This document shows positions 1 through 9,518 of a DNA stretch of 64,000 nt, in pieces. The notes below the pieces were generated by a model, which worked only from the letters and a program-made list of their open reading frames with translations, made no database searches and had not been told where the DNA came from. The translations under genes were made by a program, and so were the position numbers. The stretch lies in the NCBI RefSeq assembly GCF_003331145.1, contig NZ_QLVE01000024.1, positions 1 through 64,000 of the forward strand, given 5' to 3'. Each line of letters starts with the position of its first letter. The first letter of the stretch is position 1. Origin of the DNA: Exiguobacterium sp. TNDT2. GTDB lineage: Bacteria; Bacillota; Bacilli; Exiguobacteriales; Exiguobacteriaceae.

Positions 1-294
1 ATTTTACATTCTAGATTTTAAACATCCATCTTTTGTCTATTTGATTTCCAAACCAAAAACATTGACCTCTTTATTAAAACCACAATTATCCATCTTGTCC
101 TTCGTTATCCATTGTACCCTATGAGCCAACTACTTACGTTGAAATCGAAATCGCTCAGGCTTTATATCTAGTCGACCAGAGGAAGGAACGTCTCAGTGAT
201 TGTTCGGACACGGCCTTTCGACCTAGAGGGCGTGAGGCTTGAACGTTTTTGTCTTCGTATATGCGAAAAGACATCGTCATGTCTCTCTTTGAAG
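1..294. other. Intergenic left edge, nothing recognised
   Basis: AT-rich at the left and then mixed composition from about 160. No open frame with a plausible ribosome binding site and no RNA family could be recognised. It lies downstream of the minus-strand protease gene and belongs to whatever lies left of the window. Confidence 0.4.
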
Positions 295-330
295 CAAAAA
301 CAGGCGCACCTGGAAATCCAGATGCGCCTG
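295..330 (-). terminator. Intrinsic terminator of the S8 protease gene
   Basis: A 13-bp near-perfect stem (arms 301-313 and 318-330, 4-nt loop) is followed on the minus strand by five T. It starts 10 bases after the protease stop codon. Confidence 0.85.
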
Positions 331-339
331 TCTTCTTAG

Positions 340-2985
340 TTAACGTACAGTCAGTTGGGTCATCTTGCCGGCACGATTTTTCGTGTCCACCACGTGGACA
401 AATAGCTTCTCTCCTTTTCTTAAAGCGCGCGTCTTGACGGTAAATGTGCCGTCGAGCCCGACCACTGTCTTGCCGAGGAGTTGATATTTCGCATTGCGGA
501 CGATGACGACCATTCCTGCTTCCGCTTTCCCGCTCACCGTCTTCGCCCCGGTCACCGGACGCGTCACGACCGGTTGGCCTGGACGTTTCCCTGCCTGAAC
601 GAGAATACGTTCCCCCGTGGCGAGTTGACCGTTCTCATAGACGACACGGAGCACCGTCCCCGCCTTTTGAGGAATCAGCTTGAACGCGGCGCGGCCTTGA
701 TGCGCCGTGCCCTTCCCGATCAGTTTCGATTCGTTGTATACGGCGACGACCGTGCCCGATCTCGCCGAGACGTTAAAGACCGCGGCGTTGTCCGTCGCTC
801 TCGCACCGTTTGCGTTCAGTTTCAGCATGGATTCGGCTCGATAAAGGTTCACTTTCCCGTAGCCGCTGAGGATGTCATAATACTTCGGGAACTTAAACCC
901 GTATTCCTCATAATCGATATTTCCGTAGCCTTCCTCGTCTGTTTGCACCGCGTCACCTCCAGAGAAGGCGATCGGGTCCGCGGTACGCTGCAGGAGCGTA
1001 CGCACTTGCTCGACGGTCAAGTCCGGGTGTGTCGACTTCAAAAGGGCGACGATCGCCGTGACGTGTGGAGTCGCCATGCTCGTGCCGTCCATATAGACGA
1101 CGTTTCCGTCCGGGATGAGACTTGCGACTTTCGAGCCCGGCGCCACGACGTCAAGCCCGAGACCGAAGTTCGAATAGTCCGATACGAGGCCGAACGTGTT
1201 CGTCGCCCCGACCGAGATCGTATATTTCGACGAGCCCGGATACGATACGGACGAATCGCCGTCGTTGCCTGTCGCCGCGACGACGATGACACCACGGTCA
1301 TACGCATATTTCAACATATAACCGATTGTCTGGCTCTGGCCGCCACCGAGGCTCATGTTGATGACTTTGGCGCCGGCATCGACTGCATACTTGATGCCGA
1401 GCGCGATGTTGTCCGTCTCGCCCGAACCGCCAGCATCGAGCACTTTCACCGGCAGAATCGAGACTTTTGGCATCATCCCACGCATCGAGACGCCATTGTC
1501 CCGTGTCGCACCGATGACACCGGCGACGTGCGTGCCGTGACCGTGATCGTCGAGCGCGTCGCCTTCCCCGTTCGGGTCGACGAAATTCTTCTCGTTTTGA
1601 ATATCGACTTTCCCTTTCAAGTCGAGCAGACGATAATCGACGCCCGTGTCGAGGACGGCGACTTTGATCGACCGCGACGGGAGGTTCAACGCTTCGTAAC
1701 GGTCAAGGCCAACGCCAGAATCGGCGAACGGCTTGAGGAGCGAACGTTGGTTGATCGCCCATTGATAATCAAAGCTCGCGTCGGTCGCGAACGCCTCGTA
1801 TGATTGAATCGGCTCGACATATTCGACGTTCGGGTCCTTCGACATCGTCGCTTTTGCCGTCGCCTGCATGTCCCGGCTCGCCGTCTCGACGTCGACGAGG
1901 GCGAAGTGGTCGCCCGGACGACCGATGTCGAGGCGTTCGGCCGAGACGTTTTGGAGCGCATTCATCTTGCCGATCGACTTTGTTGGTGACGATTTATATT
2001 TGATGATGTAACGTGGTGCATCAACGGTTTTCACCGTCATGCCGACCTTGCCGAATAGTTCGTCCAGCGGGGTCCCAGCGAGCCCGTTCATACCAATCTT
2101 GCCGGCAATCGCCTCGATGTCCGTGGCGAGTACGTCCGGCACGCTCGATTTGACGAGCGTGTGCATCCGATTAATCGCTGCCGCGTCCCCGTTCGTGAGC
2201 GTATAGCTCTTCCCATCGACGAGTGCCGACAGTAACGGACGGAGCGTCAACAAGTCGGCATAGGCCGCCTGGCGTTTCGTGTTGTCGAACGTGACCGCTT
2301 TGACGATATACGGTGACGCCCGGTAATAGAGCGATGCGAGCTCACGTCCTTGCTCGGATGTGTTCAATACTTCCGTCTGGACGCGGCGGATGAGCTTGAG
2401 GAGCGTATCGCGCTCCGCTTCCGGTTGCACCACCGACTCGACGGCGCACATGTCGCCACCCACTTGCTCATACTTCACCGGCAGCTTGACCGGGTTATAG
2501 ACGAGCTTGATGTCCGAAGCGAGTCGTGACACATCGACTTCTTCCCCTTCCATGACCGGCACGTCTCCCATGCTCTCCATCGGCATGTATTCGACCTTGA
2601 TATAGTAAGGCCCTTCCCAAGCGTACGGGAAAGCGATTTTGGCCGTCTGGGCCTTGTCTTCTTCTGTCGCGCTCGAACGATACCGGTCGAACGTCTCGTC
2701 TTTCGCGGCCATGTTGGCGCTCGGATAGATCGAGATGTTCGTCAGCTTCGTTGCCTCGAGCGTGACTTCCATATGTGTCATCGACGTCGCTTGACGCTCC
2801 ATCTTGAACCAGTAAGTGTTGACTTTTTCGGTCCCGGTCGTGAATGCCACAGCCTCCCCTGGTGTAAGTAACGGCGCCTCGGTCATGCCTGCCCCTAAAT
2901 CGGCCGACACGCTCGGTGGGACGAGCGCGACGACGAGTGCCAGGATGGTCAGGATGGCCATCAGGCGGTTTAACGGATGTTTCAT
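340..2985 (-). CDS. Secreted subtilisin-like serine protease (S8) with C-terminal Ig-like domains
   Basis: Exported endopeptidase of the subtilase family. From the chosen start (second ATG of a doublet, 5 nt after an AGAGGGGAA ribosome binding site) it has 881 residues with a signal peptide over residues 1-28. A region at about 40-140 resembles PPC-type pre-peptidase domains. A propeptide-like stretch lies at about 325-395 and the catalytic domain at about 435-680. The triad is visible: Asp446 in VLDTGVDY, His483 in HGTHVAG, Ser636 in GTSMATPH, with the oxyanion Asn574 in AATGND. Two Ig-like repeats of about 75 residues end the protein and resemble repeats in the genes at 3495 and 33144. It is a single-gene unit with its own terminator. 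The substrate is unknown. Longer starts at up to 3006 exist but would place the ribosome binding site inside the gene. Confidence 0.9.
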   Translation of the reverse strand: MKHPLNRLMAILTILALVVALVPPSVSADLGAGMTEAPLLTPGEAVAFTTGTEKVNTYWFKMERQATSMTHMEVTLEATKLTNISIYPSANMAAKDETFDRYRSSATEEDKAQTAKIAFPYAWEGPYYIKVEYMPMESMGDVPVMEGEEVDVSRLASDIKLVYNPVKLPVKYEQVGGDMCAVESVVQPEAERDTLLKLIRRVQTEVLNTSEQGRELASLYYRASPYIVKAVTFDNTKRQAAYADLLTLRPLLSALVDGKSYTLTNGDAAAINRMHTLVKSSVPDVLATDIEAIAGKIGMNGLAGTPLDELFGKVGMTVKTVDAPRYIIKYKSSPTKSIGKMNALQNVSAERLDIGRPGDHFALVDVETASRDMQATAKATMSKDPNVEYVEPIQSYEAFATDASFDYQWAINQRSLLKPFADSGVGLDRYEALNLPSRSIKVAVLDTGVDYRLLDLKGKVDIQNEKNFVDPNGEGDALDDHGHGTHVAGVIGATRDNGVSMRGMMPKVSILPVKVLDAGGSGETDNIALGIKYAVDAGAKVINMSLGGGQSQTIGYMLKYAYDRGVIVVAATGNDGDSSVSYPGSSKYTISVGATNTFGLVSDYSNFGLGLDVVAPGSKVASLIPDGNVVYMDGTSMATPHVTAIVALLKSTHPDLTVEQVRTLLQRTADPIAFSGGDAVQTDEEGYGNIDYEEYGFKFPKYYDILSGYGKVNLYRAESMLKLNANGARATDNAAVFNVSARSGTVVAVYNESKLIGKGTAHQGRAAFKLIPQKAGTVLRVVYENGQLATGERILVQAGKRPGQPVVTRPVTGAKTVSGKAEAGMVVIVRNAKYQLLGKTVVGLDGTFTVKTRALRKGEKLFVHVVDTKNRAGKMTQLTVR

Positions 2986-3110
2986 CATTTCCCCTCTTTT
3001 CATCAATGTGATCGACTATCTGTTCTACGTACACTATCGGACTATGTTTCAAAAATGTTACGAAAAGATGTCGTTATATTTCATTCAGTCGTCATATAAT
3101 TGTCCATCGT

Positions 3111-3449
3111 TCATTTTTTCTTTTCGAGTACTTTGAGATTGTATTCATCTTCAGTCAAATCGACGTTGATACCAGCTACCTTAACGAATTTGTACGTGAC
3201 CTGGTTGCCGTAGTCATGCCCGTACTCGGTCTCCTCCACATTCATAAACCCGAAACTTGTTCCCGCGTACCATACAATAGGAACGGTTTTCTTCTTTAAA
3301 AGAAATGGACGCGACCCCATACTGCTGGCGCATATACGTCTCATAGGAATTCTCCCCGATGACGTTGAACGAAGTCACTAGTTCAAAACGACAAGCGTAA
3401 GGAGATGTTTGCCCCAACGGTTCATCGATGATGCGTTCGGATTCATCAC
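3111..3449 (-). pseudogene. Frameshifted remnant of an unidentified protein gene
   Basis: Two minus-strand frames join into one continuous protein-like sequence. The upstream frame (about 3449-3300) reads ...DESERIIDEPLGQTSPYACRF... to GVASISFKEE. The downstream frame (about 3300-3111) continues KTVPIVWYAGTSFGFMNVEE and ends in LKVLEKKK. Adding one A in the short A-run near 3296 would restore a single frame. No convincing start codon with ribosome binding site lies upstream, because the frame runs into the terminator of the neighbouring gene, so the 5' end also seems lost. The family was not recognised. A sequencing error at the A-run is an alternative explanation for the shift. Confidence 0.5.
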
Positions 3450-3462
3450 GTGTTTCTCCCCA

Positions 3463-3487
3463 TGAGAAAGACCGGTGTCGCCACCGG
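3463..3487 (-). terminator. Probable terminator of the Ig-repeat gene
   Basis: Minus-strand hairpin with a 6-bp GC-only-rich stem (CCGGTG/CACCGG) and a TCTTTCTC tail, 8 bases after the stop of the gene at 3495. The T tract is interrupted, so termination may be partial. Confidence 0.5.
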
Positions 3488-3494
3488 CCCCCTA

Positions 3495-4802
3495 TTAATA
3501 TCCTGCGTATTGAAGTGTTTGCATGAACGCACGCTTCTCTGCGCCTGCAAGTGCGAATTCGAGGTCGTAGTCTTCCCCTTCAATCGTCACGACGATCCGA
3601 TTCTCCGGACGGACGTGCTGTTTCAAGAAACTGACGAGTTTCGGATTCGATTTTACTAAATATGTCTCTTCGAGCGTCCCATCATCATACTCGATATAAC
3701 CGGCGTCCTCTGGAAGGATCTTCTCCTCGTATGTCGCCTTGCCGACACGGATGCGGAGCTTCTCAAAGTAGATCGGCTCGCCGTCCTCGGCATAAGAGCT
3801 CAACAAGAAGTGAAGACCTGCCTTTGATTTCTCACCGAGGAAGAACGGCACGAACGTCTGGTCGTAGCGCGTCGACCCGTCCGACCAGAACACTTCCTTA
3901 TGAAGGATTAACGGCATCCCTTCTGGTGTGATGCGATGGAAGTTGTTGTAGAACGCGTGTTGCACCGTGATCGTAGCTGGCGTACTCTTGTTGCCGGCAC
4001 CGTCACGGATGACGAGCGTCATCTTTTGACCGATTTTCTGTTTCGGGATTTTGACGACGAACTTGCCCGTCGACATGACTGGTGCCGAATATGTCTTAGA
4101 GCCGACTGTGACGAGCGCTGTCGCATATGGCTCCGCTTTACCGGCAACACCGGTCGATGTCGTCGTGACGGATTGATTGATACGGCCCGGTTTCGGGGCG
4201 TAACGGTCCGTCACGACTTTCGTCTTGACGAGGTCACTGTGTGCGCCTTTATTCGACTTCGCCTGCGCCGAAATCGGTGTGCCGACCTTTTGGAGGGAGA
4301 TCGTACGGCGGTATGTGCCGCTCGCATCGAACTTGCCTGAATACGTTGAGCTGCCGATCGTCACAATGAGACTTTGACCTGGCTCGCCGAGCACAGTCAT
4401 GACGCGGGATGAGTTCGTGACCGGTTTGACGGTCGGTGCCGCCGGACGTGCCGTTGCATCTTCTGCGACGATGACGCGCGTCGTTTTGCTCGCATTGCCG
4501 CTCGCATCGACGAGACGGACGTCGATGATTTTACCGACTGATTGTGGGGCCATCTTGAACGTCGCCGATCCTGACTCTAAAATCGTCCGGACATACGTCT
4601 TGCTGTTGATAACGATTTCGGCTTTCGCGCCGACCTCACCTGAGATGACAAGTTCCGTCGACGTATGGAGTGGAGCCGACACTGTCGGAGCGACTGGCGC
4701 TGTCACATCGACCGTCGTCGACGCTGAGACGTAGGCCGGTGTGAATCCGCCAAAGACGAGCGTCCCGGCAAGGAAAAGAGCCAAATGTTTCGGTTGTTTC
4801 AT
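3495..4802 (-). CDS. Secreted protein with three bacterial Ig-like repeats
   Basis: 435 residues with a signal peptide (residues 1-28, ending in AYVSA). Three tandem Ig-like repeats of about 80 residues follow (about 35-115, 120-205, 205-285), each with a conserved G-x-A-x-x-x-V-x-V-x-S-x-T-Y core and a lysine-rich strand before the next repeat. The last 150 residues are a unique domain that was not recognised. Such repeats usually act as spacers or adhesive modules on exported proteins. No LPxTG motif or S-layer domain is present, so anchoring is unclear. Start: ATG with AGGAGG 11 nt upstream. The repeats resemble the tail of the S8 protease upstream on the same strand. Confidence 0.8.
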   Translation of the reverse strand: MKQPKHLALFLAGTLVFGGFTPAYVSASTTVDVTAPVAPTVSAPLHTSTELVISGEVGAKAEIVINSKTYVRTILESGSATFKMAPQSVGKIIDVRLVDASGNASKTTRVIVAEDATARPAAPTVKPVTNSSRVMTVLGEPGQSLIVTIGSSTYSGKFDASGTYRRTISLQKVGTPISAQAKSNKGAHSDLVKTKVVTDRYAPKPGRINQSVTTTSTGVAGKAEPYATALVTVGSKTYSAPVMSTGKFVVKIPKQKIGQKMTLVIRDGAGNKSTPATITVQHAFYNNFHRITPEGMPLILHKEVFWSDGSTRYDQTFVPFFLGEKSKAGLHFLLSSYAEDGEPIYFEKLRIRVGKATYEEKILPEDAGYIEYDDGTLEETYLVKSNPKLVSFLKQHVRPENRIVVTIEGEDYDLEFALAGAEKRAFMQTLQYAGY

Positions 4803-4939
4803 AATCTATAGTTCCTCCTAAAATAACTCTCGTAATAGTCAACAAATTCAGTTTACTGGATTATTTTAAAAAGAGGTACATATTTTTCTAATTTTAGTGG
4901 ATATTTTTTTAGAATTTCATTCCCCTTTCTTTCGAGTAA

Positions 4940-4967
4940 ACAAAAAGCACCTCCGCTATGGAGATGC
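4940..4967 (-). terminator. Intrinsic terminator of the NTF2-fold gene
   Basis: 8-bp stem (arms 4947-4954 and 4960-4967, one G-T pair) followed on the minus strand by five T. Confidence 0.8.
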
Positions 4968-4974
4968 CGCTCGT

Positions 4975-5349
4975 TTACGTCTCGTGAATCATCGTCGCCT
5001 GTCCGCCTTGCCAGAACCATGTGCCGTTTTCTTTTATATAGAGATGTAACGCCCAGAACCTGCCCTCGTATGCGTTCGTCCCGAGGATGAAGCGCTCTTC
5101 AAGGAGCAATTGGACGACGGCGATGTCGCCTTTGACCGTCTCATCGAACGTGACCGTCTCTTGGGCGATCCATTGGACGGCGGCCGGGTCAACGAACTGG
5201 TCTAAAAAAGTCTCTTTATCGAACTGACGCCCGCTCGAGTCGACGTAACGAAATTCATCATGCATGATGGACCGCATCGATTCAAGGTCACCGGCAAGTT
5301 GCCACGCGGCCCGGTCGTCAGAAAGTTGTTTCAAATTGAGTGTTTCCAT
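4975..5349 (-). CDS. NTF2-like protein (DUF4440/SnoaL-like)
   Basis: 124-residue soluble protein without signal peptide. The pattern (helical N-terminus with DRAAWQLAGDLESMRSIMHD, then a four-strand sheet ending WFWQGGQATMI) fits the cone-shaped NTF2/DUF4440 fold, which includes small ligand-binding proteins and isomerase-like enzymes. No catalytic residues can be assigned. The start ATG has AAGGAAGG 8 nt upstream, and a terminator follows, so it is monocistronic. Function is unknown beyond the fold. Confidence 0.7.
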   Translation of the reverse strand: METLNLKQLSDDRAAWQLAGDLESMRSIMHDEFRYVDSSGRQFDKETFLDQFVDPAAVQWIAQETVTFDETVKGDIAVVQLLLEERFILGTNAYEGRFWALHLYIKENGTWFWQGGQATMIHET

Positions 5350-5596
5350 GGCTGTACCTTCCTTTCATCGTACATCATAGCATAATTTCATTTAATCGAC
5401 AGGAGCGATGTTGCCTGGTCAGAACCGCTCTCACTTTCATAACTCCATTCCCGTCTCTCTCGATACAGGTACACGATTTTAGAAACAATCCAATTTTTCA
5501 AAAACTCTTTTCCTTTATAAGGAAAAAACACGGTTTCGCCCTCTACAATCTCGCTATACTGAAATAAAATCAACTACAGAAAGCTGAGGAGTCCTT

Positions 5597-6919
5597 ATGA
5601 AATTTCAACAGTACGTCAGGTCAAATACAAAAATTGCACTCATCCTCATGGTAGTGTTCGTTTCACTCGAGCTGTTATTTAGAAGGGAAGGCGTCGAAAC
5701 CGTCATCTCTGACTTAGGGTTTGGTTGGTCCGTCGTTCTACTAGCCTTTACTTATTTTGTTTTGGGCTATTTGATTGCCATGGTGTACAATTTGCCGTCC
5801 CTTCTTTTCCGGAAGCGATATCGTCGAAAAATCGAGAAGAAAGCGACATTGACGAAAGAGGCACGCGTTCAGAAACGGACCGAGCGTTACATCACGTTGC
5901 TCGATCAGCAGTTCCGCACACTCCCGTGGGAATATGACCGAGGCGTCCTTGCCCTCGCCGATGAACCGACCGTCGAGTGGACGAACGAAGAAGCGGCGGC
6001 GACATTGACAAACTTGTCACCTCGTCTGAACGAGCTTCGTCAAGACCATTTGAGTGAAGACCGATTGCGTCAGAAGAAGGAAGTGTTCGCCCGCTATGGA
6101 CGGTTGCTTGATAGCGGCCTCATCGATGTCGAGCGCCTCAATACATTTATCCGTGAGTCAAATCTCCCGGAATCATTCCAACAGGCGTTGATCCACCCAA
6201 GACCGCTCGTCGACACGCTTGACGCGATGAAAGTACGGAGCTACGAGATGAACGGTCAATACATGGCACTCTCTGCCGGGATCGAAGGCGAACGAGTTGT
6301 GATCGAAGAGTTAGACAAGTACGCAGACAGTTATACGACGCTGTACGGCAATCGCATCGCCTATGATGAGCGCCACACCGTCGAGAGCGACGCCCTCGTC
6401 TTCTCCGAACGAGGCATCTTCACCGTCGAAGTTAAAAACATCAAATCCAAAGGTGACCAGTACATTAAAATCTCCAAGGATGGGGTCTGGTATGCGCGTC
6501 GTAGCCAAACCGAAGATTGGCAAGTCGACGAGTACTCGTCTAAAATTTTCGACCAGATGAACCGACAAGTGTACGGCTCACAAAAGTTCATTTATGACCA
6601 AACCGGTGAACGGCTCACCGTCCACCCGGTCGTCGTGATTGCCAACGCTAACGCCAAAATTGAGAACGAGACGGATTGGGTCGTCATCCGTCCGAACCAG
6701 CTGTACACGGTCATTTCCCGTGGTCCGGACCAACTCTCTCCAGAAACGTGTGAATCGTTACGTAACTTGTTCAAAGCCCATAACCTCGGGCAAAAAGCGT
6801 TCAAGCACCTGGATTATATGAAGGAATACGATCATCTGCTCCAAAATATGCTGTTCATCACCCATGTCTCGAATGCGTTACAAGTGATGTTGTCGACGTA
6901 TAACGACATGGAGAAATGA
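5597..6919 (+). CDS. NERD domain-containing membrane protein
   Basis: 440 residues. Two membrane segments at about 11-30 and 42-66 tether the protein; a basic, helical linker follows to about 220. The NERD (nuclease-related) domain spans about 225-345, with the PD-(D/E)xK-like residues Asp265 (ESDALVF), Glu278 and Lys280 (VEVKN) present. NERD proteins are predicted nucleases of unknown target. The start ATG is preceded by GAGGAG. The stop overlaps the ATG of the next small frame by 4 nt, suggesting translational coupling. Confidence 0.8.
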   Translation: MKFQQYVRSNTKIALILMVVFVSLELLFRREGVETVISDLGFGWSVVLLAFTYFVLGYLIAMVYNLPSLLFRKRYRRKIEKKATLTKEARVQKRTERYITLLDQQFRTLPWEYDRGVLALADEPTVEWTNEEAAATLTNLSPRLNELRQDHLSEDRLRQKKEVFARYGRLLDSGLIDVERLNTFIRESNLPESFQQALIHPRPLVDTLDAMKVRSYEMNGQYMALSAGIEGERVVIEELDKYADSYTTLYGNRIAYDERHTVESDALVFSERGIFTVEVKNIKSKGDQYIKISKDGVWYARRSQTEDWQVDEYSSKIFDQMNRQVYGSQKFIYDQTGERLTVHPVVVIANANAKIENETDWVVIRPNQLYTVISRGPDQLSPETCESLRNLFKAHNLGQKAFKHLDYMKEYDHLLQNMLFITHVSNALQVMLSTYNDMEK

Positions 6920-7224
6920 GTATGTTCGAATATATCGATCCGTTCCTCTGGCAGCTCGTCACGCTGTTGTGTAACGCCGGTATCGAACTGGCCATGGGAT
7001 TCTTGTATGACCTGTACTCCTTCTATCGTACATCTTGGAATATCATCTTCCCACTGGTATCGTTCTTGATCGCCTATCCGCTGATTGGTAAAAGAAGATT
7101 GACCGACAGTAAGTTGATTATTTACACTCGCAGTTCAAGCTGCGAGTTTTTTATTGTTCTCGTCCTTATTAACAATTTTCGATGGACTCGACGGAAGGAC
7201 GCCTGCAATATCATTTATGCCTAG
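6916..7224 (+). CDS. Possible small membrane protein coupled to the NERD gene
   Basis: The ATG overlaps the NERD stop codon (ATGA). The first 60 residues are hydrophobic (FLWQLVTLLC... and IIFPLVSFLIAYPLIG) with about two membrane segments, so coding is plausible there. The last third of the frame contains the strong intrinsic terminator at 7126-7155, and residues after about 70 look like translated noncoding DNA. Most transcripts would therefore lack the stop codon at 7222. The true gene may have lost an earlier stop through a small shift, or the frame may be fortuitous. Confidence 0.4.
   Translation: MSMFEYIDPFLWQLVTLLCNAGIELAMGFLYDLYSFYRTSWNIIFPLVSFLIAYPLIGKRRLTDSKLIIYTRSSSCEFFIVLVLINNFRWTRRKDACNIIYA
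7126..7155 (+). terminator. Intrinsic terminator of the NERD unit
   Basis: 8-bp perfect stem (7126-7133 with 7140-7147), 6-nt loop, followed by TTTTTTA. It lies inside the open frame that follows the NERD gene. Confidence 0.85.
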
Positions 7225-7347
7225 CGTATTTTTTTACGGAGAAAGGAATCATTTTTTCAAATACTCATTTCCCTGCAACACCAAAGCGGCAACCTTCACA
7301 CCCAATTCTCTTTATACTAATAGAGAGATGATGAAGGAGGAAGCAGG

Positions 7348-9411
7348 ATGAGAAAACAAAACACATTCGTTTTTCTATTTATTTTATTCATTGCATTCGG
7401 ACTTTTGTCCCCATCCACTAGTTTCGCTAACAGTAAGAAAAGTGTTCAAGCAACCACTTCAGGACATTATATATTGAATGAGGATGGTACAGTCGATCAT
7501 TATTCATTTAAAGAAAATTCAACTTTGTCACTACCGAAGAAAACACGATTACCGTTTAAAAACGTCCGACAAATAACGACTGACGGCTATTCAATCGATG
7601 TCTTACAAGGAAACGACATATGGACGTGGGAAACTTCGACTTCACAAGCCATAGCACGTAATCTCAATCTACAAGATGTCCACTCCTATACAGGTCAAAC
7701 GATTCTACATAATGATCAGACCGTATCCATTTATGTTGAAGAGAAAGTGTATAATACGAGAGAAGAATTAACAGATATCAAACAAGTCATCCCTCATGGA
7801 GATGGTGCCTATCTCCTGAAAAACGATCACTCTCTCTGGTTCGCTGATTTTTCATTCATCGATTGGGTGGGTGTCACATTGACAAAAGAACCTATTCAAA
7901 ATGTCCAACACCTCTGGTCAACATATAGCGGTTTATTTGTTAAAAAAACGGATGGAACAGTGTGGCAAGGAATATCCGTAAATGAGGATTACATTGGTGA
8001 ACATCAGCCGCTAAAATATCGACAACTAAAAGATTTTTCAAACGCCATCGACTTTACAAGTTCGTACAACCAAACAATCGCAGTTAAAGCAGATGGTTCC
8101 GTATGGCGTTGGGGTTATATTGGCGAACGGGAAGTCAATACGCCTGAACGGATGGAGACACCTCCGGTCATCTCGGTCGGGTTAGACGACCGAATGACGA
8201 TTGCGCTGACTAAAGACGGGGATCAGCTATACTGGAAGTCTGACGGCAGTCGCGTCTTATCCGCTAATAAAAAAGAAATTCTTCCTGTCAAGCTTCCGAC
8301 CATCCTATATAAACCTCAATTTTGGAATGCCAGTTGGCCGTCTGAAGGAAAAATGCAAGTTATGACAACTTACGGAGAAATTCTTCTTCTTGATGAGTAT
8401 GGACAAACGACTGGTAAGCCGAAAGTGACCGGTTGTTCATTCCGAATCGGTGCGTTCAACCATGGTCTTGTCGAAGTCTGTACCACCAATCATAAAACCA
8501 TTTACGGGGCGATTGGTTTGAGCGATTCGACTGGCAGACTGATCGTATCACCAAACTATCGAGATTTGACGGTCGTTACTCCGAAGCTTGTCACCTATAA
8601 GACAAGTAATGGAAGATGGGGACTTATGGACTTGAAACGAAAAACTATTTTTGCGCCATCTTCCACTATCCCAATTGAATTCGATGGTCAATCGCTCGCA
8701 AAAGTGCAAACCACTGAAGGAAAAGTCGGCTTCATTAATACATCTGGAAAATGGGTCATCCCTGCTAAATATACAAGAGGTCACTACTTTGGAGATGGAA
8801 ACGTCTTTGTCGAAAGTAAAGAGAAGTATGGAATTATGAATGCGAGAGGAAAATGGGTAGTGACACCTCGCTATGAGTACGTGCACGGTTTCGGTTGGGG
8901 GATGCCTTATAAAGAACGTAAAACCATAACGGTCACTTGGAATAGAAAAGAACGTTTAATTAATACTCAAGGGAAAGAATTGAAAGCTTCAATTGTGTTA
9001 AATAAACTTGGTTATTCGATAGAAGGTTCTCTCCAACACAATCGTATTTTAGTCTCGAAAAACGGCAAGTACGGCTTTGCCGACCAAAATGGGAAAATCG
9101 TTGTCACTCCTTCGTATTACGGAGCCACCGAATATAGTGAGCATCGAGCCATTGTAAGTAAAATGGTGAAAGGAAAGAGATACGATCAAATGATTGATAC
9201 GAACGGAAAAGTTATCAGCAAAAGTTATCAAATGATTGGTCAAATCGCTCCTGGCGGTGTTCCATTTGAAGATGCTCACGGGAAGTGGGGATATCTAGAT
9301 TTAAACGGAAAAGTCATTGTAGCAGCAACTTATGACTGGGTCTCTAATTTAGAAGACGGAATCGGATTAATTCAGAACGATGAACGTTATGGATACATCA
9401 AAGTAAAATAA
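7348..9411 (+). CDS. Secreted RCC1-like/WG-repeat protein
   Basis: 687 residues with a signal peptide (1-27, ending TSFA). The first half carries repeats of the form DGSVWRWG and DGTVWQG, as in RCC1-like propellers. The second half has at least five WG (KWG) repeats such as GKVGFINTSGKWVIPAKY, EKYGIMNARGKWVVTPRY and GKWGYLDLNGKVIVAATY. WG-repeat proteins have no assigned biochemical role; the repeats probably form a beta-rich binding surface outside the cell. Start: ATG with AAGGAGG 8 nt upstream. The gene is visibly more AT-rich than its neighbours (many AAA, GAT and TTA codons), which suggests more recent acquisition. No terminator was found after it. Confidence 0.8.
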   Translation: MRKQNTFVFLFILFIAFGLLSPSTSFANSKKSVQATTSGHYILNEDGTVDHYSFKENSTLSLPKKTRLPFKNVRQITTDGYSIDVLQGNDIWTWETSTSQAIARNLNLQDVHSYTGQTILHNDQTVSIYVEEKVYNTREELTDIKQVIPHGDGAYLLKNDHSLWFADFSFIDWVGVTLTKEPIQNVQHLWSTYSGLFVKKTDGTVWQGISVNEDYIGEHQPLKYRQLKDFSNAIDFTSSYNQTIAVKADGSVWRWGYIGEREVNTPERMETPPVISVGLDDRMTIALTKDGDQLYWKSDGSRVLSANKKEILPVKLPTILYKPQFWNASWPSEGKMQVMTTYGEILLLDEYGQTTGKPKVTGCSFRIGAFNHGLVEVCTTNHKTIYGAIGLSDSTGRLIVSPNYRDLTVVTPKLVTYKTSNGRWGLMDLKRKTIFAPSSTIPIEFDGQSLAKVQTTEGKVGFINTSGKWVIPAKYTRGHYFGDGNVFVESKEKYGIMNARGKWVVTPRYEYVHGFGWGMPYKERKTITVTWNRKERLINTQGKELKASIVLNKLGYSIEGSLQHNRILVSKNGKYGFADQNGKIVVTPSYYGATEYSEHRAIVSKMVKGKRYDQMIDTNGKVISKSYQMIGQIAPGGVPFEDAHGKWGYLDLNGKVIVAATYDWVSNLEDGIGLIQNDERYGYIKVK

Positions 9412-9483
9412 ATTGATTACCCCAATGAACCGAAATGTTAGGCACCATCATTATTTTTCTTTAAGTTTAATATGCTACTCATC

Positions 9484-9512
9484 TTGACAATCATGCTTCA
9501 TCCCGTTAAAGT
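9484..9512 (+). promoter_or_regulatory. Sigma-A promoter of the trp T-box leader
   Basis: Perfect -35 TTGACA at 9484-9489, 17-nt spacer, -10 TAAAGT at 9507-9512. It would start the T-box leader at about 9519. Confidence 0.7.
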
Positions 9513-9518
9513 AGCGAT

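Noticed and set aside
1-294. Riboswitch or small RNA at the left edge
   Set aside because: No conserved riboswitch core or strong paired structure was recognised apart from the protease terminator.
481-1803. 440-codon plus-strand open frame opposite the S8 protease
   Set aside because: Composition is Arg/Asp/His-rich as expected from the antisense of a GC-rich gene; no ribosome binding site; the minus strand has clear catalytic motifs.
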